Part shown: one piece after another, positions 25,406 to 34,099 of the stretch
How positions within the stretch are numbered: position 1 is the stretch's first letter
How the letters are laid out: each line of letters opens with the position of its first letter
Assembly: GCA_037443545.1 (NCBI GenBank)
Contig: JBBIOD010000009.1
Span: 1 to 40,617, forward strand
Reading direction: 5' to 3'
DNA: 40,617 bases
Origin: JASEGV01 sp037443545
GTDB taxonomy: Bacteria > Bacteroidota > Ignavibacteria > UBA10030 > BY39
Position numbers and translations under genes: made by a program
The notes under the pieces: generated by a model
Database searches by the model: none
Seen by the model: only the letters and a program-made list of their open reading frames with translations
Told to the model about the DNA's origin: nothing

Positions 25406-26932
25406 TTAACCTTTTGATTTTGGTAAAAACCAACTCACAATAAATCCGATTATTACGATGGTTAATGCTACAAAAAAAACATTTTGCAAACTATTTGTAA
25501 AAACTGAAAGAACCGTTACAAGGTCTTGGTGCTGCATCAGACTACGCGAGTGCGAACTCAGTAATTCGTGCGGTTCGCCAAAATTATTTTGGACTACTTC
25601 AGGCAGTGAATGCAGTTTGCCAGTTATTGATAATTCGCTAAATTCATTCAACATCGAACGGGCTAACGTAGTGCCCATAATGCTTACGCCCATTGTACCG
25701 CCGAGTGTTCTTGCGAGCATTTGCGAAGAAGTTGCAACACCTATGAGGTTTTTGTTCATACTATTTTGGACTGTAATTAAAATTGCGGGGGTATTGAAAC
25801 CCATACCGGCGCCGATTAGTGAGACAATTAGCATAACAAAATACATCGGCGAATCGTAGCGGACGAATGTTGCCGCTAAAAATCCGATTGCCATTAATAC
25901 CAAGCCGAGCCGGATAAACAATTTTTCGCCATATTTCTGAATTAAGCGTCCCGCTGAAAAACTTGCAGCCGACCATGCGAGCGCCATTGGCAGAATGGCT
26001 AAGCCAGCCGTTAACGGACTTCCACCCTGAATAGATTGCACGAACAAGGGAACAAAACTGATAATTCCATACATTGCAAACCCGGCAAGGAAGGCAAGTA
26101 AATTTCCGACACCGAACGCACGGTCGCGATAATAATTGATTCGAATAATCGGATCTCCGAATTTTCCTTCATTAAAAATGAAAGCGAATACTAAAACTAC
26201 AGAAACTATTATCAACCCTATCACATCAAACGACACGAAAGCCGATCCTTTTCCAAACAGAAGAAAAGCCATCAACAACGAGAGCACAGCGACAATAAAA
26301 ATGGCAGCTCCTGCATAATCGATCGATTCTCTTTTTACTTGTGTAATTTCTTTCAAATTAATTTGAACGATTATGATTGAAACTATACCAACCGGGATAT
26401 TAAAAAAGAATACCCACTGCCAATCGAAGTGAGAAACTATAAAACTTCCGGTGAGAGGACCTAACAGACTTGAAATTCCCCATGTAGCACTCAAAGCTCC
26501 CGCACCGCGTCCTCGTTTTGCCCCCGGGAATATTGATCCGATCAACGCGTACGACACTGCCGCTAAACCTCCGGCGCCAATTCCTTGAACTCCTCGAAAG
26601 ATAATTAATTGAACCATATTTTGAGAAGCCCCAGCAAGTATCGAACCGATTAAAAAAAATAAAACGGCAATTTGGAAAAGAGTTTTCTTTCCATATACAT
26701 CCGACAGCTTACCCCAAAGCGGCATAGAGATTGCCGTAGTTAACATATAAGCCGAGAAGACCCATGTATAAAGCGCCATACCTCCTAGCATAGAAATTAT
26801 TGTAGGCATAGCAGTGCCTACAACCGTAGCGTCGAGTCCGGCAAGCATCACTCCAAACATTACACCGATTACAATTTTTACACGGTCCTTCTCGTTCAGA
26901 GCAACATCATCAATAATTTGTGTTTGATTCAT
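25406..26932 (-). CDS. DHA2-family MFS drug exporter (EmrB/QacA-like), 14 TM
   Basis: A proton-driven exporter of 508 residues with about 14 membrane segments. The N-terminus shows GLDATVVGTAMPTI, the DHA2 helix-1 motif. LWGKLSDVYGKKTLF is the MFS motif A, RGVQGIGAGGLAAVSYALIG follows helix 4, and WGISSLLGPLTGSFIV is motif C of antiporters. Family members expel hydrophobic drugs, bile salts or fatty acids. The typical adaptor protein (EmrA) is not adjacent; nth lies 4 bases upstream and an exported protein gene 21 bases downstream. The substrate is unknown. Start ATG at 26932. Confidence 0.93.
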   Translation of the reverse strand: MNQTQIIDDVALNEKDRVKIVIGVMFGVMLAGLDATVVGTAMPTIISMLGGMALYTWVFSAYMLTTAISMPLWGKLSDVYGKKTLFQIAVLFFLIGSILAGASQNMVQLIIFRGVQGIGAGGLAAVSYALIGSIFPGAKRGRGAGALSATWGISSLLGPLTGSFIVSHFDWQWVFFFNIPVGIVSIIIVQINLKEITQVKRESIDYAGAAIFIVAVLSLLMAFLLFGKGSAFVSFDVIGLIIVSVVLVFAFIFNEGKFGDPIIRINYYRDRAFGVGNLLAFLAGFAMYGIISFVPLFVQSIQGGSPLTAGLAILPMALAWSAASFSAGRLIQKYGEKLFIRLGLVLMAIGFLAATFVRYDSPMYFVMLIVSLIGAGMGFNTPAILITVQNSMNKNLIGVATSSQMLARTLGGTMGVSIMGTTLARSMLNEFSELSITGKLHSLPEVVQNNFGEPHELLSSHSRSLMQHQDLVTVLSVFTNSLQNVFFVALTIVIIGFIVSWFLPKSKG

Positions 26933-26936
26933 CTGC

Positions 26937-27599
26937 TCATATAATAATTTTTGATTCTGAAAAACACAAATGGTTGATACAACATTCAGAACATTTTGGT
27001 TTACGAGCCTGGCAAATTTTTCTGCCGTGCCAAATCAGGTAATTTCCAAAATCGATCCAATATTTTCGCGGAACGATTCCCATCAAATCAACTTCAATTT
27101 TTTCGGGATTAGATTGCTGTGAGAAGCCAAGCCTCTCGGAGAGTCGTTTTACATGAGTATCGACTACAATTCCGGAAGTGATGCCGAATGCGCCGCCTAA
27201 AACTACATTGGCAGTTTTGCGCCCCACACCGGGTAATTTGATCATCTCGTTAATATCTTTGGGTATATTCCCGCCATAATTTTCGACCAATGATTTGCAG
27301 CAATTGATTATACTTCTTGCTTTTGCGCGATAGAAGCCGGTCGATTTGATTATACCTTCGAGTTTTGCAACATTCGTTTCGGCGAATTGCTGAACAGTAT
27401 TATACTGTCTGAATAATTGTGGAGTAACCTTATTAACCCGTTCATCGGTGCATTGAGCTGAAAGAATTGTAGCAATTAACAATTCGTGCGGGTAATTGTG
27501 GGTGAGAGCGGTTTTAGCTGCTGGATACTCTTTTTGTAAAACTCCGATAATTTTTTTTGTGCGAAGTTTTAATTCGTCGGATATTTTGTTAGACGGCAT
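26937..27599 (-). CDS. nth: Endonuclease III (DNA glycosylase/AP lyase)
   Basis: A base-excision repair enzyme of 220 residues that removes oxidised pyrimidines and nicks at the abasic site. The helix-hairpin-helix LPGVGRKTANVVLGG holds catalytic Lys128, and VDTHVKRLSERLG holds Asp147. The C-terminal 4Fe-4S loop is intact: Cys196, Cys203, Cys206 and Cys212 (C-x6-C-x2-C-x5-C). Length is normal. Its ATG shares a base with the stop of the unrecognised 309-residue gene (TAATG), and the exporter gene starts 4 bases after it, so it sits in the middle of the packed operon with polX upstream. Assignment is firm. Confidence 0.97.
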   Translation of the reverse strand: MPSNKISDELKLRTKKIIGVLQKEYPAAKTALTHNYPHELLIATILSAQCTDERVNKVTPQLFRQYNTVQQFAETNVAKLEGIIKSTGFYRAKARSIINCCKSLVENYGGNIPKDINEMIKLPGVGRKTANVVLGGAFGITSGIVVDTHVKRLSERLGFSQQSNPEKIEVDLMGIVPRKYWIDFGNYLIWHGRKICQARKPKCSECCINHLCFSESKIII

Positions 27600-28528
27600 T
27601 ACTTAATCAATTTTTTAGTTACTAATTTCCCTTCATCTATCAGTGCGTGCCGCACAAATCCAACTTCTTTGTACATCGAAAGCCAACGTAGAGTTTCCGT
27701 CAAATGTTCGTGTTCTTGCGGTAAATACAACCGCAGAACAAACTCTGAGCCTGTTCCAAACCCTAATTTTCGGCGCATTAATGTGATATACGGAATTTTG
27801 AGAGAGACCCATAATTTATCGAGCATCTCGGTCATCGAAGGTAGGAAAGTTTCGTACAGAACATCTTGCGGTTGCGCAAAAAAGAATGCGACTTCGAAAA
27901 CTTCTTTCTCCAGTAGCTTATTTGCCGCCGCACCCGAAGAATAAATCAGGTTAAACAATGAGTTTTGTGAATTTTCAATATGCAGTTGGTCTTCATAATT
28001 TTTTTTTAAAAGCATCTGTTCTATCAAATCAAGATTAACGCTCCCTTCAAAAATCAAAAGCGTTTCATAAATCTTCCTGTGTTCCTTGCCAGCCTCAAAG
28101 CCAATCGTTTTCAAATAATCGCTCCCCGCTTTTTCGAGCCGCTTCAAAAGTGCATACTGAGTCGGCAACACGACAACCTCTGAAATATATGCTAACTCGA
28201 GTCCGTACTTTATGTTTAACGAATACTGTGTCGTTAATTTTTCTAAGGCGTCTCTCAGAGTTTTTCGAATTTCGTCGTTATCATGTTGCAAAGGAGTTTG
28301 CAAGTATTCACCCAAAATAGTTGTAAGCATTTCGGTATTTTTATCTAAAATATTTTCAGAATACTTGGTTAAAGTTTTTCCGATTTTCTCGGTTTCTTTT
28401 TCTAAATGCTGCTGCATAGTCTTGAAAGATTTCAAGTATGTTTCTTTGATTTCCCCCTCTTTTAATTGATAAAGGGATGAACAGCAAATCATTCGTGGTT
28501 CGTGCGATAATGCTTTGTATATACTCAT
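27599..28528 (-). CDS. Unrecognised 309-residue cytoplasmic protein
   Basis: No signal peptide or membrane helix is visible. Residues about 25-105 are a highly charged, probably coiled helical region (KSFKTMQQHLEKETEKIG, then ILDKNTEMLTTILGEYL). The rest is mixed with long helices and ends in a basic LVTKKLIK. An RMICCSS motif sits near residues 12-18. I do not recognise a family. Its ATG overlaps the LiaF-like gene stop (ATGA) and its stop overlaps nth (TAATG), so three unrelated-looking proteins are translationally linked. The tight coupling suggests a real, co-regulated gene. Function cannot be stated. Confidence 0.8.
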   Translation of the reverse strand: MSIYKALSHEPRMICCSSLYQLKEGEIKETYLKSFKTMQQHLEKETEKIGKTLTKYSENILDKNTEMLTTILGEYLQTPLQHDNDEIRKTLRDALEKLTTQYSLNIKYGLELAYISEVVVLPTQYALLKRLEKAGSDYLKTIGFEAGKEHRKIYETLLIFEGSVNLDLIEQMLLKKNYEDQLHIENSQNSLFNLIYSSGAAANKLLEKEVFEVAFFFAQPQDVLYETFLPSMTEMLDKLWVSLKIPYITLMRRKLGFGTGSEFVLRLYLPQEHEHLTETLRWLSMYKEVGFVRHALIDEGKLVTKKLIK

Positions 28529-29103
28529 AAGATTCTCAAATCCCCAAAAATTTGTGAAACGTGAATTTTGATTTTTTTTGCTCCGTCAGCTAACGGAGTG
28601 CGGTATTCGGGAGAAGTAAATGTAATTTCTCTAAATATTCCACCTGCTTTTTCGTTAAAAACTTTCAAATCGCCGAACAACGCACTTGCCGTAACGGCAA
28701 TACCGCAGTCTTTTGGAGCTTGAACGATGATATTGCCAAATACTGAATGGAGCCGGAGAACGTGTTCACCGTCAGCGATTATGGCTTTCGACAAATCTAA
28801 ATCGATATCCCCGAAAACATTTGAGATTGAACCGCCTTTAAAATTTTGTGAATTTACAGAAAAAGATTCATCACCAAAAATATTTGAACGATGAATCAAA
28901 TCGGGGACAGACTCCTGCGGCTCGGTAGTAATTTCAATATGGGTTTGATTTTTTTTTCTTAATAAAACGTGAATACCCCACAGTATAAAAATAACGGGCC
29001 AATAAGTTCGTATTAAAAAACCAAAGGAAGCAATTTCCATATTATCAAGTAGGAAAAGAACACCTAAAGTTATTAAAACCAAACCCCAGAATAGATTTCT
29101 CAT
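28525..29103 (-). CDS. LiaF/LiaI-like membrane protein with FGD repeats
   Basis: A 192-residue protein with two N-terminal membrane segments (about 3-20 and 33-48, FWGLVLITLGVLFLLD and WPVIFILWGIHVLL) followed by a cytoplasmic beta-repeat domain. The repeats are marked by NIFGDES (76), NVFGDID (97), VFGNIIV (122), LFGDLKV (143) and IFGDLRI (186), a spacing near 21-25 residues with one gap of 43. This fits the LiaF/DUF2154-type 'cell wall-active antibiotic response' fold, whose members restrain a LiaS-type kinase in Firmicutes. Whether it acts on the HisKA_3 kinase farther along this operon is untested. It overlaps the next gene by four bases (ATGA). Confidence 0.82.
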   Translation of the reverse strand: MRNLFWGLVLITLGVLFLLDNMEIASFGFLIRTYWPVIFILWGIHVLLRKKNQTHIEITTEPQESVPDLIHRSNIFGDESFSVNSQNFKGGSISNVFGDIDLDLSKAIIADGEHVLRLHSVFGNIIVQAPKDCGIAVTASALFGDLKVFNEKAGGIFREITFTSPEYRTPLADGAKKIKIHVSQIFGDLRIL

Positions 29104-29116
29104 AACGTTTTTTAAA

Positions 29117-30856
29117 TTATTTTATATTTAGATATTTAGTAATTTCTTTGAGCGATCGTGTATTTATAACATCCGATTTTTCGAGCCATCCTTTGCGTGC
29201 AATTCCAACTCCGTAAAAAACGTCCGTTAAACTATTTATATTATGCGCATCCGGGTTTATCGCGATTTTTACACCCGTCTCTTTTGCGTACTTGCACAAC
29301 CTCCAATCAAGGTCGAGCCGCAGCGGGTGTGCGTTTATTTCTACAATTTTTCCGAAATCGGATGCTGCTTTAATCATTTCAAGCATATTCACAGGATAGG
29401 GTTCTCGTTCGAGCAGTAATCGTCCGGTCGGATGAGCTAGCATCGTAACACATTTATTTTTCATACCTTTTATAATTCGCTTGGTCATATCTTTTTCCGG
29501 CATATTGAATTTAGTATGAATTGCACAAATAACAAAATCGAAAAGTTCTAAAATTCTATTCGCAAAATCTAAACTTCCGTCGGGAAGAATATCTACCTCA
29601 ATCCCTTTCAATATACGAAAATTTTTGTAAGATTTGTTCAAGTAATCAATTTCTTCTAACTGTTGCTTGACCATCCTTTCATCAAGTCCACCCGCATAAG
29701 CCGCCGATTTGCTGTGTTCAGCGATTCCTAAATATTCCCAGCCCAACTTTTGTGATGCTTCAGCCATTTCGGCAAGTGTGTTGAAGCCGTCACTGTATTT
29801 TGTATGACAATGAAATGTTCCCCGGATATCTTTTTCTTCGATTAAGTTTGGAAGTTTCCAGTTGGATGCGGCTTCAAGTTCACCGTAATTTTCTCGCAGT
29901 TCAGGTGGAACGAATTCAAGTCCGAGTGTTTTATAAATTTCCGATTCAGTTTTACATTTTATTTTTTGTTTTGCTTTGCCCCGTGTTTCTTCAGCACCAA
30001 TTTCAGAAAAACCGTATTCATTCAAGCTTAAGCCGAATTTTTTTGAGACTGAGCGCATTTCAACGTTGTGCTCTTTGCTTCCAGTGAAATAAGCAAGGGC
30101 AAATGGGAATTCTGCTTCACTTACTACGCGCAAATCGCAATTGATCCCGTTTTTCAGAATAACGCTCGATTTTGTTTCCCCTTTTGCAATAACTTCAGCC
30201 ACATCGTGGTGCTTTACGAATGCATCCATTATTCTGGGTGCATCTGTTGCGCTTACAACAATATCGATATCCCCGATAATCTCTTTCTTCCGCCGTAAGC
30301 TTCCGGCTAATTCGATTCGGATAACTGATTTTATATTTTTCAACTCACTGATAATTTTATCAGCAGATTCTTTTGCTACAGGATATAGATATTTACTGGC
30401 GTGTTTTTTTAGCTGCTCAATACCTTTTAAAATATTCACTTCTATTTTTTCGCCGAACCCTTCGAGTTTCTCAAGCTGTTTATTCTCAGCAGCTTCTTTT
30501 AATTTCTCGATGGATGTGATGTTTAGTTTGTCGTATAAAACTTTGATTCGCTTCGGACCTAATCCCGGTATCCGAAGCATATCAGGTAAACCAGGCGGGA
30601 GTGAGTTTTTTAACTGTTCATGATACTCACTCTTCCCAGTTTGTATCAACTCAACGATTTTTTCTGCTAACCCTTCACCTATCCCTTTTATCTTTTTGAG
30701 GCCACCGCTCTCAGATAACAGCTTCAAGTCATCCATCAGGGATGCAACAATACGCGAGGCATTATGGTAAGCCCGGCACTTGAACGGATTTTCTCCTTTC
30801 AATTCAAGTAGCGTTCCGATTTCTTCCAATATTTCTGCTACAGTTTTATTATCCAT
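29117..30856 (-). CDS. polX: DNA polymerase X family with PHP domain
   Basis: A repair polymerase of 579 residues. An N-terminal helix-hairpin-helix region (about 1-150) contains LKKIKGIGEGLAEKI and MLRIPGLGPKRIKVL. The polymerase palm has AGSLRRKKEIIGDIDIVV, with GS at 185-186 and metal ligands Asp196/Asp198; Asp241 (CDLRV) is the third acidic residue. A C-terminal PHP phosphoesterase domain starts near 345 (FHCHTKYSDGF, His349/His351, then AEHSK and INAHPLR), giving a 3'-5' exonuclease or related activity. This matches bacterial PolX by length and order. It follows dusB after 27 bases and heads the run that includes nth, so two DNA-repair enzymes share a transcript. Confidence 0.95.
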   Translation of the reverse strand: MDNKTVAEILEEIGTLLELKGENPFKCRAYHNASRIVASLMDDLKLLSESGGLKKIKGIGEGLAEKIVELIQTGKSEYHEQLKNSLPPGLPDMLRIPGLGPKRIKVLYDKLNITSIEKLKEAAENKQLEKLEGFGEKIEVNILKGIEQLKKHASKYLYPVAKESADKIISELKNIKSVIRIELAGSLRRKKEIIGDIDIVVSATDAPRIMDAFVKHHDVAEVIAKGETKSSVILKNGINCDLRVVSEAEFPFALAYFTGSKEHNVEMRSVSKKFGLSLNEYGFSEIGAEETRGKAKQKIKCKTESEIYKTLGLEFVPPELRENYGELEAASNWKLPNLIEEKDIRGTFHCHTKYSDGFNTLAEMAEASQKLGWEYLGIAEHSKSAAYAGGLDERMVKQQLEEIDYLNKSYKNFRILKGIEVDILPDGSLDFANRILELFDFVICAIHTKFNMPEKDMTKRIIKGMKNKCVTMLAHPTGRLLLEREPYPVNMLEMIKAASDFGKIVEINAHPLRLDLDWRLCKYAKETGVKIAINPDAHNINSLTDVFYGVGIARKGWLEKSDVINTRSLKEITKYLNIK

Positions 30857-30883
30857 TGTTGATGTCTGTTTTAGAGGTTACTG

Positions 30884-31885
30884 CTACATTCCCTGTTCTA
30901 CCGTTCGATCTTCATCATTAGATGAATGCAATTCGTTATATTTTTGAAGTTTTTCAACTATCGGTTTTATTTCAGAAAATTTCATCAAGTCGTTCCGGAG
31001 TCTCGCAACACCCGGAGCGTTTCTCAAATAACCTGTATAATATTTCCGGAACTCAATTACACCTGTGCGCTCGCCTTTGAATTGCACCGATAGTTTTAGG
31101 TGTTCAATTAATGTCTCAATTCGATTTTCTATGGTAACTGATGTTAAATGCTCGCCGGTTTCCAAGTAATGGTGTGTTTCTTTGAATATCCATGGATTTT
31201 GTATTGCACCCTGACCAATCATAATTCCATCGCAACCGGTTGTATCGAGAACATGCTTTGCGATTTCAGGTGTCGTGATACCGCCATTGACTATAATTGG
31301 AATTTTAACTGCCCGCTTGATCTTAGGTATCCAACTGTAATCGACCTCCCCTTTGTGAGCTTGTGAGCGGGTTCGGCAATGAATTGTTAATGCTGAAGCC
31401 CCCACGTGCTCCACCATTTTTGCAACTTCGATTATGTTAATATTGCTATCGTCCCATCCCAAACGGGTTTTTACAGTCACGGGTAACGTAACTGCTTTAA
31501 CTACAGTTGAAACTACCCTTTCCATTTTAGATATATCTTTCAGCAATCCGGCACCGGCTCCCTGACCGACTACGTTTCTCACCCAGCAGCCGGCGTTGAT
31601 GTCGATGAAGTCGGGCTGCATTTCTTCAGCCATTTTAGCCGCACCCTCCATCGATGTTGCAAGTCCGCCGTAGATTTGAATACCGATCGGTCTTTCTTCT
31701 TCGGTGAAATACATTTTATGCTTTGTCTTTTCCGACAGACGGACTAATCCTTCGGCATTAACAAACTCGGTATAAACGAGATCAGCGCCGAGGCGTTTAC
31801 AGATAATTCTGAAAGAAATATCCGTTACGCTTTCCATTGGAGCGAGTGCGATGGGATGAACGATATTTATAGTGCCGAGTTTCAT
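30884..31885 (-). CDS. dusB: tRNA-dihydrouridine synthase
   Basis: An FMN enzyme of 333 residues that reduces uridines in tRNA. It starts with the TIM-barrel pattern PIALAPMESVTDISFRIICK, and the catalytic Cys100 lies in DINAGCWVRNV. The usual family motif there is GCP, but this protein has GCW, and AGAG replaces the more common AGSA. Later segments VKTRLGWDD, LTIHCRTRSQAHKG, NGGITTPE and CDGIMIGQGAIQNPWIF match the FMN and RNA-binding parts. About 330 residues suits DusB. It sits upstream of polX and 58 bases downstream of the M48 protease gene, with a heptamer repeat in that gap. Confidence 0.93.
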   Translation of the reverse strand: MKLGTINIVHPIALAPMESVTDISFRIICKRLGADLVYTEFVNAEGLVRLSEKTKHKMYFTEEERPIGIQIYGGLATSMEGAAKMAEEMQPDFIDINAGCWVRNVVGQGAGAGLLKDISKMERVVSTVVKAVTLPVTVKTRLGWDDSNINIIEVAKMVEHVGASALTIHCRTRSQAHKGEVDYSWIPKIKRAVKIPIIVNGGITTPEIAKHVLDTTGCDGIMIGQGAIQNPWIFKETHHYLETGEHLTSVTIENRIETLIEHLKLSVQFKGERTGVIEFRKYYTGYLRNAPGVARLRNDLMKFSEIKPIVEKLQKYNELHSSNDEDRTVEQGM

Positions 31886-31906
31886 ATTTTTATTTTATGG
31901 AGAAAT

Positions 31907-31955
31907 GATCAATGGTCAATAGTCAATAGTTAATTGTTAATTGTTAATTGTTAAT
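31907..31955. repeat. Seven tandem AT-rich heptamers
   Basis: Seven successive 7-base units run head to tail: GATCAAT, GGTCAAT, AGTCAAT, AGTTAAT, then TGTTAAT three times. They fill most of the dusB-M48 gap and run into the protease gene, whose stop and last three codons (encoding INN) are made by the repeat. The graded changes between units look like slippage with drift. Similar heptamer arrays (short tandemly repeated repeats) are known from cyanobacteria and Bacteroidota genomes. Confidence 0.9.
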
Positions 31956-33188
31956 TCTGAAAACAGTGATCGCTCTTATTCTCTCAACCACGGGTGGGTG
32001 CGAATAATTCATTTTAACATAAAACGGATGCGGTGTCAGATGCGAAAGATTGTCCTTTGATAATTTTTTCAAAGCATCGACAAATGGTTCTGAAGACTTC
32101 AATGTTTCGACTGCGAACCTATCGGCTTCGTATTCATTTTTCCTCGACAAAGCATTCAGAGCAATCGAAAGAATAAACTCGAGCGGTGTAAAAAGCATAC
32201 CGAAGAACAACAATCCTGCATAAACAGAAACATTCTCCATAAAAAACGCATCGAAGAGTTCTGGCTGTGTTACGAATATCGACATCAGGAAGAACATCAA
32301 TCCGATGTGTAATGTGCTGATAATTAAACTTTGAATTATATGTTTCCTTTTAAAATGACCTATCTCGTGCGCCAGCACTGAAACCAACTCTGGGGTTGAA
32401 TGTTTTTGGATTAATGTATCGAACAGGGCTATCCGTTTGTTTTTCCCAAATCCTGTAAAAAACGCATTCGATTTGCTCGAACGCTTCGAGCCGTCTATAA
32501 CATAAATATCTCGCAAAGAAAACTTAACCGACTGAGCATACGATATTATCGCTTCCTTTAATTCACCTGTTTCGAGAGGAGTAAACTTATTGAACAGCGG
32601 CATTATCCAGGTTGGGGCGATGAATTGAATAAAAAGTATAAAGACCGATGCAACAATCCAGAAATACAACCATGCAAACTCACCGCCATACTCGAACAAT
32701 GCAAGAATTCCCATCAGCAAGGGAACACCGAGCGCAACAGTAAGTAATAAACCTTTAGTTACATCAGCAATAAAAATTTTTGGTGTAGTTTTGTTGAAGC
32801 CAAATTTTTCTTCAATAACAAAAGTCGAGTATATGTTGAACGGAAGTGATAGTATCGACCTTGCTAAAATTAAAATACCGCTATAAACTAATCCCGTAAA
32901 AACAAAACCGATCTGCAGATCGCGAACGATCACATCGAGGTAATTGAAACCACCGAGGAACCAGAAAAGAAATGTTAAAGTCAGACTAAAAGTGGATTCA
33001 AATATTCCAAAGACTGTCCTTGTGCGTGTGTATGTTTGCGACTTTTTGTAAGTCTCAGCTTCGTAGATGCCTTCAAATTCTTTCGGAAGATTTGCAGAAA
33101 GTGTTTTCAGGTTTAGCAAGTCCGCGACGAGATTTAAAAAATATTCGAGTAGCAATGCGGTTAATATTATTAAACCATATGTATTCAT
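31944..33188 (-). CDS. M48 family (Ste24-type) membrane zinc protease
   Basis: A 414-residue integral membrane metalloprotease resembling CAAX prenyl protease Ste24/HtpX. Several hydrophobic helices precede and follow the active site. The zinc motif HEIGH is at 274-278 in VLAHEIGHFKRKH, and the third-ligand motif EYEAD is at 352-356. IDGSKRSSKSNAFFTGFGKNKRIALFDTLI is the typical segment before the site. Bacterial relatives act in membrane protein quality control since no CAAX prenylation is expected. The C-terminus (FRINN) runs into the heptamer repeat. truA ends 18 bases upstream. Confidence 0.93.
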   Translation of the reverse strand: MNTYGLIILTALLLEYFLNLVADLLNLKTLSANLPKEFEGIYEAETYKKSQTYTRTRTVFGIFESTFSLTLTFLFWFLGGFNYLDVIVRDLQIGFVFTGLVYSGILILARSILSLPFNIYSTFVIEEKFGFNKTTPKIFIADVTKGLLLTVALGVPLLMGILALFEYGGEFAWLYFWIVASVFILFIQFIAPTWIMPLFNKFTPLETGELKEAIISYAQSVKFSLRDIYVIDGSKRSSKSNAFFTGFGKNKRIALFDTLIQKHSTPELVSVLAHEIGHFKRKHIIQSLIISTLHIGLMFFLMSIFVTQPELFDAFFMENVSVYAGLLFFGMLFTPLEFILSIALNALSRKNEYEADRFAVETLKSSEPFVDALKKLSKDNLSHLTPHPFYVKMNYSHPPVVERIRAITVFRINN

Positions 33189-33206
33189 ATTATTTTAATT
33201 CGATAT

Positions 33207-33998
33207 TCAATATTGTAACTGGACTATGTTTAATACAGGTTTAATTTTTTCAAGTTTTTTATCCCCCTCATAATAAACTCGCTCTAAAAAAAGTCCTGAT
33301 GGCGGTGCGGTAAACTTTGCCGGCTCATCCGATTTTATTTTTATATAATGCCGAACCTGTTCGATTGTAAGTTTTCCTTTTCCAACTTCTATGATTACTC
33401 CTACGATTTGGCGAACAAGTTTCCACAAAAAGTGAGAGCCGTAAATTCGTATCAGTATTAAGTCGCCAACTTCCCACGTTTCAATTTCTTCAATCAATAC
33501 CTTAGTGGATTTTTCTTCAGGGTCATCCGAGGTAAAAGATTGCAAATTTTTCATGCCCACAAACAGTTTAGATGCTTCCTGTATTTTCTGGAAATCAAGT
33601 TTTTCTTTGAGCCACCAAACGTAACGCTTACCGAATGCTGTTCTCCTTCGAGAAATTTGATACAAGTAACTTCGGGCTACGGCATCGTGGCGGGCGTGAA
33701 AATTCTTTGCCGCTTTTTCAACCTCGATCATATTGATATCTGTGGGCAATTTTTCGTTAAGTTTCATTTTTATTATTTCAGGCGCAAGCATGGTCTGAAC
33801 TTCGAGGTGAGCAATCTGTTGTAGAGCATGCACGCCGGCATCAGTTCTGCCTGAACCGTAAACTTCTAAATCGTGCGTATTGAAAACTTTAAACGCTGCT
33901 TCAAGAATTTTGTTTTGAACAGTGTGTGCATTTTTTTGAACTTGCCAGCCACTGTAACGCGTGCCTTCGTATTCGATGTATAGTTTAAAACGGGACAA
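33207..33998 (-). CDS. truA: tRNA pseudouridine(38-40) synthase, start at scaffold gap
   Basis: TruA isomerises uridines in the tRNA anticodon arm. The readable part is 263 residues if TTG at 33998 is the start, or slightly longer if an ATG lies in the gap. It begins SRFKLYIEYEGTRYSGWQ, the normal TruA N-terminus, so at most a few residues are missing. The catalytic Asp53 lies in GSGRTDAGVHAL, and later FHARHDAVARSYLYQI and SHFLWKLVRQIVG segments are intact. An open frame that continues through the Ns is an artefact of joining sequence across the gap. The M48 protease gene follows after 18 bases. Confidence 0.93.
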   Translation of the reverse strand: MSRFKLYIEYEGTRYSGWQVQKNAHTVQNKILEAAFKVFNTHDLEVYGSGRTDAGVHALQQIAHLEVQTMLAPEIIKMKLNEKLPTDINMIEVEKAAKNFHARHDAVARSYLYQISRRRTAFGKRYVWWLKEKLDFQKIQEASKLFVGMKNLQSFTSDDPEEKSTKVLIEEIETWEVGDLILIRIYGSHFLWKLVRQIVGVIIEVGKGKLTIEQVRHYIKIKSDEPAKFTAPPSGLFLERVYYEGDKKLEKIKPVLNIVQLQY

Positions 33999-33999
33999 T

Positions 34000-34099
34000 N
34001 NNNNNNNNNNNNNNNNNNNNNNNNNNNNNNNNNNNNNNNNNNNNNNNNNNNNNNNNNNNNNNNNNNNNNNNNNNNNNNNNNNNNNNNNNNNNNNNNNNN
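34000..34099. other. Scaffold gap, 100 Ns
   Basis: Exactly 100 unknown bases, the conventional placeholder for a gap of unknown size. It hides the 3' end of the M1 peptidase gene and perhaps the first codon of truA; additional genes could be lost here. Confidence 0.99.

Noticed and set aside
33866..34099. Continuation of the M1 peptidase frame through the Ns into truA
   Set aside because: The residues after the Ns are truA read in another frame; the join only reflects the arbitrary 100-base gap length.
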